DNA of 64,000 bases from the NCBI RefSeq assembly GCF_036711975.1, contig NC_091976.1, positions 28,954,001 through 29,018,000 on the forward strand, read 5' to 3'. Position 1 is the stretch's first letter. Every line of letters starts with the position of its first letter. The translations under genes and the position numbers were made by a program. The DNA comes from Onthophagus taurus. Taxonomy: Eukaryota > Arthropoda > Insecta > Coleoptera > Scarabaeidae. The notes beneath the pieces were generated by a model that had not been told where the DNA came from, ran no database searches, and saw only the letters and a program-made list of their open reading frames with translations. Positions 1 to 14,055 of this stretch are shown here, in pieces.

Positions 1-1625
1 TTTATAATAATCTAAAAAGACATTATTCATAATCAGATCGATTTCAGTTGTAACTATATTTTAGTTGGATACTGGAAATTAGCAAAATGTCAAAATTGAA
101 TGTTTTCGTTGTTAAAATCGATAATAATTTAAAAACTAAAAGTGATGGAGGAAGATGTTTTAGGAATAAATTGTTTATAATAAACTAAAAAGACATTATT
201 CATAATCAGATCGATTTCAGTTGTAGCTATATTTTAGTTAGGAACTGGGAATGAGCAAAATATCAAAATTGAATGTTTTCGTTGTTAAAGTTGCTCATAA
301 CTCAAAAACTAAAGGTGGTGGAGGAAGATGTTTTAGGAATAAATTGTTTATAACAATCAAAAAAGACATTATCCACAATCAGATCGATTTCAGTTGTAAC
401 TATATTTCAGTTAGAAACTGAAAAGTAGCGAAATATCAAAATTGAATGTTTTCGTTGTTAAAGTTGAACATAACTCAAAAACTAAAACTGATGGAGGAAG
501 ATGTTTTAGGGATAAATTGTTTATAACAATCTAAAAAGACATTATCTATAATCAGATCGACTTTAATCATAATCATATTTTAGTTAGAAAGTGGAAATTA
601 GCAAAATATCGAAATTGAATGTTTTCGTTGTTAAAGTCGACTATAACTCAAAAATAAAAAGTGATGGAGGAAAATGTTTTAGGAATAAATTGTTTATAAT
701 AAACTAAAAAGACACTATCTATAATCATATCGAGTTCAGTTATAGCCATATTTTAGTTACAAACTGGAAATGAGCAAAATATCAAAATTGAATGTTTTCG
801 TTGTTACAGTTGATCATAACTCAAAAACTAAAGGTGATGGAGGAAGATGTTTTAGGAATAAATTGTTTATAACAATCTAAAAAGACATTATCCACAATCA
901 GATCGATTTCAGTTATAACTATATTTTAGTTAGAAACTTGAAATTAGTAAAATACCAAAATTGAATGTTTTCGTTGTTAAAGTTGATCATAACTCAATAA
1001 CTAAAGGTGATGGAGGAAGATCTTTTGGGAATAAATTGTTTATAATAATCTAAAAAGACATTATCTATAATCAGATCGACTTCAGTTATAATCATATTTT
1101 AGTTAAAAAGTGGAAATTAGCAAAATATCGAAATTGAATGTTTTCGTTGTTAAAGTTGATCATAACTCAAAAAATAAAAGTGATGGAGGAAAATATTTTG
1201 AAAATAAATTGTTTATAATAATTTAAAAAATCATTATCCATAACCAGATAAACTTCCGTTATAGCTATATTTTAGTTAGAAAGAGGAAAGTAACAAAATT
1301 TCAAAATTGAATATTGTTGTTGTTACAATCGATCATAATTTAAAAACTAAAAGTGATGGAGGAAAATGTTTTAGGAATAAATTGTTTATAATAAACTAAA
1401 AACATACTATCTATAATCATATCGAGTTCAGTTATAACTATATTTTAGTTACAAACTGGAAATTAGCAAAATATCAAAATTGAATGTTTTCGTTGTTAAA
1501 ATCGATCGTAACTCAAAAACAAAAAGTGATGGAGAAAAATATTTTTGGAATAAATTGTTTATAATGAACCAAAAATACATAATCCATAACCTAATTCAAC
1601 GTAGTTATAACCATATCTTAGTTAG
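1..1625. repeat. 173-bp satellite array upstream of the coiled-coil gene
   Basis: A head-to-tail array of at least nine AT-rich monomers. The marker gttttcgttgtta recurs near 102, 275, 448, 621, 794, 966, 1140, 1313 and 1486, a spacing of 172-174 bp. The array is already running at the window edge, so its full length is unknown. The last copy decays near 1600-1625 into unique sequence. A 132-codon reading frame at 1480-1878 starts inside the array and resembles nothing recognisable, so it is not called. The monomer shares blocks with the intronic 173-bp satellite of the neighbouring gene (see 4140-8783). Confidence 0.93.
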
Positions 1626-2609
1626 AAGTTTAAATCCGCGAAATATCTGCGACGGTTTAACATACGTAGTTACACAAGGTCTGTTTAATTTCATTCCTAA
1701 AGATTTGCGTTACAACTTCGAAGTTGGAAGCGAAAACACTTTTGCAAACATAGCTGGTATTCAAATATATTTTCAAAAACAAACACGTGCACATCTAATC
1801 CTGTATAAAATCTTAACAGAAAAGAAAAGATTAGATTTAAATTTGGTGTTGATGATACTGACATATTTCGTCTTTTGACAGCACTATTTAATCGTCTACC
1901 CTTAATATTTAGATTTCTACCAACAATTTTTAGCCTTCAATTAGCAGTATTTACTCCTCCTTTAATTTTAGGAGTATCTAGAGATCAGGAAGCTGTAACT
2001 TGTCTAAATCAGAAAGTCGCAGTCATCTGAACGCATCTATTAGTATTATTTAATCTTCTGCCAGGTGTATCTACTCTTCCATAACCTTTTTATGAGTGTC
2101 AAAAATGATTTTCTGCACAAATTATTTTGCAATCTATTTTAATTTATCAATTTTGTATTGCTAAAATTAGCCATTATTATCTTGTTGAATGATATTTTTT
2201 TCAAAACTCTTTTGTTATTAAATATTTAAATGATGTTTTGTTCTTTGTGCCATAATTTACCAACTTAAAACAAGTTGGGGGATAAAAAATGTTACGGGAA
2301 CAAATAAATAAATCGATAATCCTATTGTTGTCCCAACTAATAACTGGAGCTCAATCTCGAATGATAAAATTTATTACCTATACATCGCGTGCCAAAATCG
2401 ATTTCGTTTAAAAACGTCATTTAACGTTATTGACGGGGAAATTTAACATCAACGGGAATCAAGCAACGGTTTTATTTACATCGTACACTTTTTTTTTGTT
2501 TAAGTGCAGTTCTACAAATTACTCCTTTCCCGTAAAAAATCATGTAAATTTGTTTGTCCCCAAGAAATCTGTATGTGTATTTTTGTGTGCAGCGTTTAGC
2601 TGTGGTAGG
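1626..2609 (+). other. AT-rich flank and 5' region of the coiled-coil gene
   Basis: Unique sequence with no convincing coding region. It should contain the promoter and 5' UTR of the gene starting at 2610. A possible splice acceptor (tgtgtgcag, ending about 2592) lies just before the start codon, so a further upstream non-coding exon is possible. No TATA box or initiator stands out. Confidence 0.4.
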
Positions 2610-5600
2610 ATGTCGTATGCACGTGCGAAAATTAATCGTTTCAACGAAAACCCCGGTAAGAATTTTTGACAACGTCCATCACGATCGTGACATTTATGCG
2701 ATATTAATTTCTTCAGCACCTGGTGGACCATCAAAATCAGATACTCCTCGATCACATATACCAAAAATCAACAGAAGCTATGGGGTAAATAAGAAATAAT
2801 TCAATAATAACGATTAATTTTCTTTTATTAAGCAGTCGTACGGGACATCAAGAAGTCCGGAAGGTCGGGGAAAATTCGAACAAAGCAAAAGTGTTGATAA
2901 TAATTTAGGAACCACCAGCGATTATGAAATGAAAGCGAATAGCTTAACTCCTTTAACGGAAAACTCCTTGGCGAGCGATAATCAAATAATGATGGATCTC
3001 GAAGGATGCGATACTTTAAAATCCACGTTCAGCACACGACAAGATAGCATAGTATCAAAAAGTAGCTCATCTGGAATTCCAATGCCAACGATTACCTCGA
3101 AATCAGCAAAAATCAATCGAAAACCCAGATCGCTTTCAGTAAATTCTGGGCGACCATCCCCAACAAGAAATACAAACGAATATCAATTCTTGGCGAAGAA
3201 AAAACGTTTAGAATTACTAAAAAAAGATTTAGAATCAAAACAAAAACCCATTCTTGATTTATACAACGGCTTAATAGAGTTGAAAAAAAAAATTGAATCA
3301 AACGGGGTGGTTGTTCCTCTTGAAACGGTGAAATTAATCGATTTTGGAGGAGTTTTATCTCCTCCACGTCCCCCCACACCTCCTCCTCCTCCACCTCCAG
3401 AAGAAAATTCTTTTGGAACGATGGAATTAACCGATGAACAAATCGCCATTGCAGCGGAAAGAAACTCTGAATATCTTCGCATTTTAGAAGAAGAACTCGA
3501 CCCCGTCCCTATAACATTTTCAGAACTCGGCAAATATTTAATGTCAACCCGAGAGAAATTAATCGACCAATTAACAAAAGTAAAAAATGGCGAAATTGAT
3601 AAAGAAGAACTTAACTTGGAATCATTCGAGCACGAAACCAAACAACTCAACGGGTTGATTAACGACGCCATTGAGCGGCAAGAAATTCGGGTGAAAAGAA
3701 TTTTAACCGACGCTCAAAATTTAACGGAAAATAACAATTTGGTGGCGGCGAATCAAATAATTAAACATTTAGATGCCAAGTTAAAAGAAACCAACGAATC
3801 TTTAGTTGAAGTTAGCGAGGAGTTGGAGAGGACTCAACAGCAACTCGACGACGTTCGAATTGGATCGTTGCAAGAGCTCGCGGAGGAAAACGATTCGTTG
3901 AAGGAAAAAATAAAATGTTTAGAAGCTGAACTTCAAAATAAAAAGAAAAAGATTAACGATCATACTCAAGCCAGTAAGAATTATGATCAAAAAGTTGATA
4001 ACCTTAACAAGCAGATTCAAGATTTGGATAAAGGCAAAAAGGAAGCTGAAAATAAAATAAACGATATGAGTTTGGCGATAAGGTAAAAAGAATTACTGTT
4101 AAACCTCGATATAACGGCACATTAATTCAGGCTAAACGACGCTTAAAACGACGAAATTCATCAAATTTGTAGATTTTCGTATTTTTCTCGATAAGTATGC
4201 ATCTGAGAATAAAAGTGCAATAATGCAATATTGTTAAGAATTAAATTTGCTACAACTTTAGTTCTAAAAGTTTTTTTGTAACATGCTCCGATTTCCGAGT
4301 GTTACCATTAACTGCTTAAAACGACGAAATTCATCAAATTTGTAGATTTTCGTATTTTTCTCGATAAGTATACATCTGAGAATAAAAGTGCAATAATGCA
4401 ATATTGTTAAGAATTAAATTTGCTACAACTTTTGTTCTAAAAGTTTTTTTGTAATATGATCTGAATCCTGAGTGTTACCATCAACTGCTTAAAACGACGA
4501 AATTCATCAAATTTGTAGATTTTAGTATTTTTCTCGATAAGTATGCATCTGAGAATAAAAGTTCAATAATGCAATATTGTTAACAATTAAATTTCCTACA
4601 ACTTTTGTTCTAAAAGTTTTTTCGTAATATGCTTTGAATCCTGAGTGTTACCATTAACTGCTTAAAACAACGAAGTTAATCAAATTTGTAGATTTTCGTA
4701 TTGTTCTCGATAATTATGCATCTGAGAATAAAAGTGCAATAATGCAATATTGTTAAGAATTAAATTTGCTACAACTTTAGTTCTAAAAGTTTTTTTGTAA
4801 CATGCTCCGATTTCCGAGTGTTACCATTAACTACTTAAAACGACGAAATTAATCAAATTTGTAGATTTTCGTATTTTTCTCGATAAGTATGCATCTGAGA
4901 ATAAAAGTGCAATAATGCAATATTGTTAAGAATTAAATTTGTTACAACTTTTGTTCTAAAAGTTTTTTCGTAATATGCTCTGAATTCGGAATGTCACCAT
5001 TAACTAGTAAAACAACGAAATTCATCAAATTTGTAGATTTTCGTATTTTTCTCGATAAGTATGAATCTGAGAATAAAAGTGCAATAATGCAATATTGTTA
5101 AGAATTAAATTTGCTATAACTTTAGTTCTAAAAGTTTTTTTGTAACATGCTCCGATTCCCGAGTGTTACCATTAACTGCTTAAAACAACGAAATTCATCA
5201 AATTTGTAGATTTTCGTATTTTTCTCGATAAGTATGCATCTGAGAATAAAAGTGCAATAATGCAATATTGTTAAGAATTAAATTTGCTATAACTTTAGTT
5301 CTAAAAGATTTTTTGTAACATGCTCCGATTCCCGAGTGTTACCATTAACTGCTTAAAACGACGAAATTCATCAAATTTGTAGATTTTCGTATTTTTCTCG
5401 ATAAGTATGCATCTGAGAATAAAAGTGCAATAATGCAATATTGTTAAGAATTAAATTTGCTACAACTTTTGTTCTAAAAGTTTTTTTATAACATGCTCCG
5501 ATTTCCGAGTGTTACCATTAACTGCTTAAAACGACGAAATTCATCAAATTTGTAGATTTTCGTATTTTTCTCGATAAGTATGCATCTGAGAATAAAAGTG

Positions 5601-8600
5601 CAATAATGCAATATTGTTAAGAATTAAATTTGCTACAACTTTAGTTCTAAAAGTTTTTTTGTAACATGCTCCGATTTCCGAGTGTTACCATTAACTACTT
5701 AAAACGACGAAATTCATCAAATTTGTAGATTTTCGTATTTTTCTCGATAAGTATGCATCTGAGAATAAAAGTGCAATAATGCAATATTGTTAAGAATTAA
5801 ATTTGCTACAACTTTAGTTCTAAAAGTTTTTTTGTAACATGCTCCGATTCCCGAGTGTTACCATTAACTGGTTAAAACGACGAAATTCATCAAATTTGTA
5901 GATTTTCGTATTTTTCTCGATAAGTATGCATCTGAGAATAAAAGTGCAATAATGCAATATTGTTAAGAATTAAATTTGTTACAACTTTTGTTCTAAAAGT
6001 TTTTTCGTAATATGCTCTGAATTCGGAATGTCACCATTAACTAGTAAAACAACGAAATTCATCAAATTTGTAGATTTTCGTATTTTTCTCGATAAGTATG
6101 CATCTGAGAATAAAAGTGCAATAATGCAATATTGTTAAGAATTAAATTTGCTACAACTTTTGTTCTAAAAGTTTTTTTGTAATATGATCTGAATCCTGAG
6201 TGTTACCATCAACTGCTTAAAACGACGAAATTCATCAAATTTGTAGATTTTCGTATTTTTCTCGATAAGTATGCATCTGAGAATAAAAGTTCAATAATGC
6301 AATATTGTTAAGAATTAAATTTGCCACAACTTTTGTTCTAACAGTTTTTTCGTAATATGCTCTGAATCCTGAGTGTTACCATTAACCGCTTAAAACGACG
6401 AAATTCATCAAATTTGTAGATTTTCGTATTTTTCTCGATAAGTATGCATCTGAGAATAAAAGTGCAATAATGCAATATTGTTAACAATTAAATTTGCTAC
6501 AACTTTTGTTCTAAAAGTTTTTTCGTAATATGCTTTGAATCCTGAGTGTTACCATTAACTGCTTAAAACGACGAAATTAATCAAATTTGTAGATTTTCGT
6601 ATTGTTCTCGATAATTATGCATCTGAGAATAAAAGTGCAATAATGCAATATTGTTAAGAATTAAATTTGCTACAACTTTAGTTCTAAAAGTTTTTTTGTA
6701 ACATGCTCCGATTCCCGAGTGTTACCATTAACTGCTTAAAACGACGAAATTCATCAAATTTGTAGATTTTCGTATTTTTCTCGATGAGTATGCATCTGAG
6801 AATAAAAGTTCAATAATGCAATATTGTTAAGAATTAAATTTGCTACAACTTTAGTTCTAAAAGTTTTTTTGTAATATGCTCCGATTCCCGAGTGTTACCA
6901 TTAACTGCTTAAAATGACGAAATTCATCAAATTTGTAGATTTTCGTATTTTTCTCGATAAGTATGCATCTGAGAATAAAAGTGCAATAATGCAATATTGT
7001 TAAGAATTAAATTTGCTACAACTTTTGTTCTAAAAGTTTTTTTATAACATGCTCCGATTTCCGAGTGTTACCATTAACTGCTTAAAACGACGAAATTCAT
7101 CAAATTTGTAGATTTTCGTATTTTTCTCGATAAGTATGCATCTGAGAACAAAAGTGCAATAATGCAATATTGTTAAGAATTAAATTTGTGACAAATTTTG
7201 TTCTAAAAGGTTTTTCGTAATATGCTCCGATTCCCGAGTGCTACCATTAACTGCTTAAAACGACGAAATTCATCAAATTTGTAGATTTTCGTATTTTTCT
7301 CGATAAGTATGCATCTGAGAATAAAAGTGCAATAATGCAATATTGTTAAGAATTAAATTTGTTACAACTTTAGTTCTAAAAGTTTTTTTGTAACTTGCTT
7401 CGGTTCCCGAGTGCTACCATTAACTGCTTAAAACGACGAAATTCATCAAATTTTCAGATTTTCGTATTTTTCTCGATAAGTATGCATCTGAGAATAAAAG
7501 TGCAATAATGCAATATTGTTAAGAATTAAATTTGCTACAACTTTTATTCTAAAAGTTTTTTTGTAATATGCTCTAAATCCTGAGTGTTACCATTAACTGC
7601 TTAAAACGACGAAATTCATCAAATTTGTAGATTTTTGTATTTTTCTCAATAAGTATGCATCTGAGAATAAAAGTGCAATAATGCAATATTGTTAACAATT
7701 AAATTTGCTACAACTTTTGTTCTAAAAGTTTTTTTGTAATATGCTCTGAATCCAAAATGTTACCATTAACTAATAAAACAACGAAATTCATCAAATTTTC
7801 ATATTTTCGTATATTTCTCGATAACTATGCATCAGAGAGAATAAGTGCAGAAAAGCAATAATGTTAAGAATACAATTTACTACAACTTTTGTTCTAAAAG
7901 TTTTATTGTGATATACTCCGAATCCCGAATGTCACCATTAACTAGTAAAAGAACGAAATTCATCAAATTTTCAAACTTTACTATTTTTCTCGATAACTAT
8001 GCATCAGAGAGCAAAACTGCAAAGGAGCAATATTGTTAATAATACAGTAGTTTGCTACAACATTTGTTCTAAAAGCTTTTTTGTAATATGCTCCGAATCC
8101 CAAATGTTACCATTAACTACTTAAAACAACGAAATTCATCACATTTTCATATTTTCGTATTTTTCTCGATAACTATGCGTCTGAGAACAAAACTGCAAAG
8201 GAGCAATATTGTTAAGAACTAAATTTCCTACAACTTTTGTTCTAAAAGTTTTTTTGTAATATGCTCTGAATCCCGAATGTTACCATTAACTAGTAAAACA
8301 ACGAAATTCATCAAATTTTCAAATTTTACTGTTTTTCTCGATAACTATGCACCAGAGAGCAAAAGTGCAAAGGAGCAATATTGTTAAGAATTGAATTTGC
8401 TACAACATTTGTTCTAAAAGCTTTTTTGTAATATGCTCCGAATCCCAAATGTTACCATTAACTACTTAAAACAACGAAATTCATCAAATTTTCATATTTT
8501 CGTATTTTTCTCGATAACTATGCACCTGAGAACAAAAGTGCAATAGAGCAATATTGTTAAGAACTAAATTTCCTACAACTTTTGTTCTAAAAGTTTTTTT

Positions 8601-11600
8601 GTAATATGCTCTGAATCCCGAATGTTACCATTAACTAGTAAAACAACGAAATTCATCAAATTTTCAAATTTTACTGTTTTTCTCGATATCTGTCCATCTA
8701 AGAGCAAAAGTGCAATAGAGCAATATTGTTAAGAATTGAATTTGCTACAACTTTTGTTCTAAAAGTTTTTTTATAATATGGGGAATACCCCGAGTTTATC
8801 TATAATCAGGGAATATTAGTCCGTTATATCGACGTTTTACTATAATTTAAAATTTGGAATAAGTTAATTACAAATAAATTTTTAGAAACTTACAAACGAA
8901 AATGAAAAATACCGAACAGAAGTGGAGAGAAGAAAAGGAGGAAATTTTGAAGAATCACAGGGGTGAACACGCAATATTAGAAAAGTTATCATCGGAACGC
9001 CATGCGCTTGATACAAGGTGGCTACTTTCAATTTCTTTAAAATTGATACACGATCTTCTCCTTCCTAGTTTTGCTATACAATGTCAGAATTAAGACGTAA
9101 ATTTTTTTCAGTTTTTACAATTTTTTTTTATTACCCCGTCTTTATATTGATATATCTGTGTATTGTTAGTAATTTTTTTATCGTAAAACAAACAAGTCTG
9201 TTTATTATATATTATTTTTATTTAAACACATTAATAATAAAATCACAATAATTAATTAACAAAAATTTTTTGCGAGCCAAACACCGTAAAAGCGCGAAAC
9301 TTGCCACAAAAACAGGTGAGATCGTTCGCTTAAAGGGTGTTTGACACGGAATTGACATGATAAACGCGTTTTTGTCCAGGGTACATCTCATGAACACCAT
9401 CCTCGACGAGCAAAAAAGAACGAACGATGAGGAACAGATAAAGCACAAGAAAGAAATGGCCGCTTTAAAAGAGAAACTTCAATCAGCCACAATTGAGAAA
9501 CAAATACTAGAGGAGAAATTAGAAAATATGAAAAGAGATTTGGAACAACTTTCCGTAGAACAACAACAAGCTATTGATCTCATGAAAAATTCCAAGGCTG
9601 AAAATCAAGAGAAAAGAATTATTGATGGTTATTTAATTTTTTGTTATAAATAAAAACAAATTAAAACATTTTTTTTAGATTCATGTACCACTGAAAGAGA
9701 AGCTAAATTACGAAGTGAACTCGCAGCGATGAAGATGGCGTTAAAAGCAGCTCAAGAACGAATTCAAAATTACACAACAGAAAAGATGCGGTTTATTGAT
9801 AACATCGAAAGACTCAACGTTGATGGAAATTGCAATCAAGAAGCTTTTGGGCAAGCTTTAGTACAAAAAGAAGAAGAGTTACAATGTTTAGAACGCGAAA
9901 AAATTGAAGCACTTAAAGTTATCGAGCAACAGTAACTAAATTAAATTAATATTATTAATCAAAAAAATCAATTATATATTAATTTTAGAAAAATGCAAAT
10001 TTCCCAACTCTTAGCTAAAGTGGAAAATTTCCAAGCGGGCGTGGTAATAAATCATTTAGACACCGTTCCCAGAGATACGCAAGAATTAAAGGCAATGCTC
10101 GAAGAGGGTAAAGCTAAGCTTCAAAGAGCTTTGGCTAAATCGTTGGATAACGAACAGAAACTTATTAAATACGAACACGATATTAATCAACATAAAAAAC
10201 AACTCAATGATATGGAGAATCTTCTTAAAGTTCGCGATGGATTAATTGGGATGTTAAAGGCGAAGAAAGATGAGTTGATGTTGGAGAATGAAAGTTTACA
10301 TAAATATTCTGAAGAAGTTAGGCAACTTCTTTTTGACGTGAGTTTATTGGTTTATAATTTATCAAAAATCTACTACCTAAAACCACCTAAAACTAGAAAC
10401 ATACGGGTTTTCATATTTTCGTATTTTACTCGATATTAGAGCATCTGAGAGCAAAAGTGCAAGAGAGCAATATTGTTAAGAATATAATTTGCTACAACTT
10501 TTGTTCTAAAAGTTTTTTTGTAATATGCTCCCAATCCCGGATGTTACCATTAAGTACTTAAAACAACGAAATTCATCAAATTTTCGTATTTTTCTCAATA
10601 TTGACGCATCTAACAACAAAAGTGAATCAGAGCAATATTGTTAAGAATAAAATTTGCTACAACTTTTGCTCTAAAAATATTTTTGTAAAATGCGCCGATT
10701 CCCGAGTGATACCATTAATAACTTGAAAGAGCAACAAATTCATCAAATTTTCATATTTTTGTATTTTTCTCAATATTGACGCATCTAAGAACAAAAGTGA
10801 ATGAGCGCAATATTGTTAAGAATAAAATTTGCTACAACTTTTGTTCTAAAAAAATTTTTATAACATGCTCCAATTCCCGAGTAGTACCATTAGCTTCTTA
10901 AAACAACGAAATTCGTCAAATTTTAAGATTTTCGTATTTTTCTCGATATCTATCCATCTAAGAGCAAAAGCGCAAGAGAACAGTATTGTTAAGACTTAAA
11001 TTTGCTACAACTTTTGTTCTAAAAGTTTTTTTGTAATATGCTCCGATTCCAAAGTAGTACCATTAACTATACTTAAATCAACGAAATTCAGAAATTTTCA
11101 TATTTTCGTATTTTTCTCGATATCTGTGCGTCTGAGAGCAAAAGTAAAACAGAGCAATATTGTTGAGAATAAAATTTGCTACAACTTTTGTTCTAACAAT
11201 TTTTTTGTAAAATGCTCCGATTTTCGAGTAGTACCATTAACTACTTAAATCAACGAAATTCACAAATTTTGACATTTTCGTATTTTTCTCGATATCTATG
11301 CGTCTGACAACAAATGTCAATAAGAGCAATATTGTTAAGAATAAAATTTGCTACAACTTTTGTTCTAAAAAAATTTTTATAACATGCTCCAATTCCCGAG
11401 TAGTACCATTAACTTCTTAAAACAACGAAATTCGTAAAATTTTCAGATTCTTGTATTTTTCTCGATATCTATCCATCTAAGAGCAAAAGTGCAAGAGAAC
11501 AATATTGTTAAGACTTAAATTTGCTACAACTTTTGTTCTAAAAGTTTTTTTGTAATATGCTCCGATTCCAAAGTAGTACCATTAACTATACTTAAATCAA

Positions 11601-14055
11601 CGAAATTCAGAAATTTTCATATTTTCGTATTTTTCTCGATATCTGTGCGTCTGAGAGCAAAAGTAAAACAGAGCAATATTGTTGAGAATAAAATTTGCTA
11701 CAACTTTTGTTCTAACAATTTTTTTGTAAAATGCTCCGATTTTGGAGTAGTACCATTAACTACTTAAATCAACGAAATTCACAAATTTTGACATTTTCGT
11801 ATTTTTCTCGATATCTATGCGTCTGACAACAAATGTCAATGAGAGCAATACTGTTAAGAATAAAATTTGCTACAACTTTTGTTCTAAAAAAATTTTTATA
11901 ACATGCTCCAATTCCCGAGTAGTACCATTAACTTCTTAAAACAACGAAATTCGTAAAATTTTCAGATTCTTGTATTTTTCTCGATATCTATCCATCTAAG
12001 AGCAAAAGTGCAAGAGAACAATATTGTTAAGAATATAATTTGCTACAACTTTTATTCTAATACCTTTATTCTAACATGCTCCGATTTTCGAGTAGTACCA
12101 TTAACTACTTAAATCAACGAAATTCACAAATTTTGACATTTTCGTATTTTTCTCGATATCTATGCGTCTGACAACAAATGTCAATCAGAGCAATATTGTT
12201 AAGTATACAATTTGCTACAACTTTTGTTCTAAAAAATTTTTTATAACATGCTCCGATTCCCGAGTAGTACCATTAACTTCTTAAAACAACGAAATTCACA
12301 AATTTTCAGATTTTCGTGTTTTTCTCGATATCTATCCATCTAAGAGCAAAAGTGCAAGAGAACAATATTGTTAAGAATATAATTTGCTACAACTTTTATT
12401 CTAAAAGCTTTTTTCTAATATGCTCCGATTCCCGAGTAGTACCATTAACTACTTGAATCAATGAAATTCACAAATTTTGACATTTTCGTATTTTTCTCGA
12501 TATTTATCCATCTAAGAGCAAAAATACAAGAGAACAATATTGTTAAAAATATAATTTGCTACAACTTTCGCTTAGCCGTGCATCTTCAGATACGAATACC
12601 CACCATATTTCTTCACACCATCGATGTGATGAATCTTGAAGATGCTAACAACTGTTTTTACCTAAATATACCTAAACAAATTTGAATTAATTAATTAACT
12701 TATTAATAACATAAACAATACAACTCAATAAGTGTAATAATAAATGTTATTATTTTTAATTGTAGACAAAAGAAGAATTAAAACAAAAATGTGACATAAT
12801 AAATGATTTATCTGGAAATTTAGATAGTAAAGGGCGTTTATGTGTAAAATTGGAGAAGAAGGTGAAAGATTTGGAGTCGACCCTATCTGATACAAACGCA
12901 AAGAGGTTTAAGCTACAGGAGTCAGTTGGTTCCATGGAGAAGGAGCTGCAGACGACGAAGGCGCACATAAATCAAATAGCGGATATGCAGACACGGTACG
13001 ATCTCGATATGACAGGCACGAAAGTAGATAGTTTATTAGATGGCGAAGGATCTGTTTATGATGATTTTGATGATAATGATGACGATGAAACTGACAGTAT
13101 CGTTACGGCGTCTTCGAGAGGACAATATCGCCACGATGATGGGGATCAAAGTCGAGATTATTTGGATGGTTATGAAGAGAATTGTGAAAGATATTCGAAA
13201 ATACCTCGATACCGTTCTTTATCACCTTTACACGAAGATGATAGTCGTAGAACGGCGTTAGTTAACAGAGCTAATGGTGATTGCTCGAGGTTTTTAACCG
13301 AACAAAATTTACAATTACATTCAAAAAACTTGAGACAAATGTATTATTACGTTAAAATGCCGCAAAGTAATTTTCAATCTTACGCAAATTATCTTGGAAA
13401 AGTTTCCCCATATTCCCCAATTTATCGTTATTATTACCAACTTTTAAACAGGAATACAATAAATAATAACCCGGAATCATCAACAATTAATTCTACGTCA
13501 ATAAGAAATTATCAATCTAATCTAACTTCCTACCATCAAATAAATAAAATAAACCACCCTATAACCCATCCAATAATAAATCATTCAATAAATCGTCCAA
13601 TAAATCATCCCCGATCGAATAACAACCAAGTATCAGATAACAACTTAACATTCTTGGTTTATCCAAAATCAGACTCAAATTTGTCTTCAAATGTGTCAAA
13701 TTCATCGTTTAAAGAAGATCCATACAAGATTTGTTGCGACATTTTAGAAGAGGAAAATCGGAATACGGTGAGTAATGCAAATTTGGAACCACAACAACGA
13801 AATTCGTCTGATTCAAAAGAGAAGGAACGAAAGGATTTTATCGAGATTGTCGGTCGATTGTGTAAATATGACAAACGAGGTTTGGGATTGGGCAAGGAAT
13901 TTCAACCGATATTATTTGGGGGTGTCAGTCGGTACAAAATCTTGGAAAGGGGTAGCCTGATGTGGTGCAGACCATCACAAGAAATGCATATTAACAACAT
14001 GCTTATTACGAACGATATTCAGGCGCAAGGAGCTGCCGCGTCCATTGAAAGTTAA
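2610..14055 (+). CDS. Large coiled-coil protein, 8 coding exons, function not assigned
   Basis: Coding exons inferred from GT-AG sites with matching phases: 2610-2655, 2717-2784, 2836-4082, 8886-9017, 9380-9627, 9679-9931, 9989-10337 and 12766-14055, giving 1210 residues. The start is the first ATG after a possible acceptor and reads MSYARAKINRF. Residues 1-140 are Ser/Pro/Arg-rich and probably disordered. A proline run lies near residues 214-226. Lys/Glu/Leu/Gln heptad-like sequence dominates from about 150 to 860, so a long coiled coil is likely. An Asp-rich patch lies near 880-890 and an Asn/His/Pro-rich low-complexity stretch near 1020-1065. Introns 3 (4.8 kb) and 7 (2.4 kb) consist almost entirely of the same satellite. 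I do not recognise the family; a cytoskeletal or centrosomal scaffold would fit but is a guess. The low-complexity part of the last exon is the least certain, and the 5 bp at the exon 5 donor (gttatt) are non-ideal. Confidence 0.82.
4094..8843. mobile_element. Candidate pogo/Tc1-like element carrying a satellite array (intron 3)
   Basis: The satellite in intron 3 is framed by short inverted repeats. The left end reads TAAACCTCGATATAACGG (about 4099-4116). The right end carries CCGTTATATCGACGTTTTA (about 8821-8839), its inverted partner with a few mismatches. A TA dinucleotide lies outside each end, as expected for the TA target of Tc1/mariner/pogo elements. CCTCGATATAACG-type termini are a known feature of pogo/Tigger-like transposons. 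No transposase is present, so it would be non-autonomous. The family assignment is inference. Confidence 0.55.
4140..8783. repeat. 173-bp satellite, about 27 copies, in intron 3 of the coiled-coil gene
   Basis: The marker ctcgataagtatgcatctg recurs every 173 bp (4187, 4360, 4533 and onward). Copies up to about 7740 are very similar; those from about 7745 to 8783 are more diverged and belong to a variant with ttttcatattttcg. Special variants recur at multiples of the unit: gtaatatgatctgaatcctg near 4451 and 6179, and tgaattcggaatgtcacc near 4981 and 6018. This points to block duplication inside the array. No coding sequence is present. Confidence 0.95.
10376..12565. repeat. 173-bp satellite with 519-bp higher-order unit, in intron 7
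   Basis: About 12-13 copies of the same satellite family as intron 3. Part of the array is organised as trimers: aacatgctccaattcccgag recurs at 10862, 11381 and 11900, exactly 519 bp apart (3 x 173). The array begins shortly after the exon 7 donor (10338) and stops abruptly near 12565. The remaining 200 bp of the intron to the acceptor at 12765 are unique AT-rich sequence. Confidence 0.93.

Noticed and set aside
1480..1878. 132-codon open frame at the end of the first satellite array
   Set aside because: It begins inside a satellite monomer, has no domain, no homologous feel and no splice context.
4140..8783. Regularly spaced near-identical repeats as a CRISPR-like array
   Set aside because: The whole 173-bp unit is repeated with no unique spacers, and the context is an animal intron.
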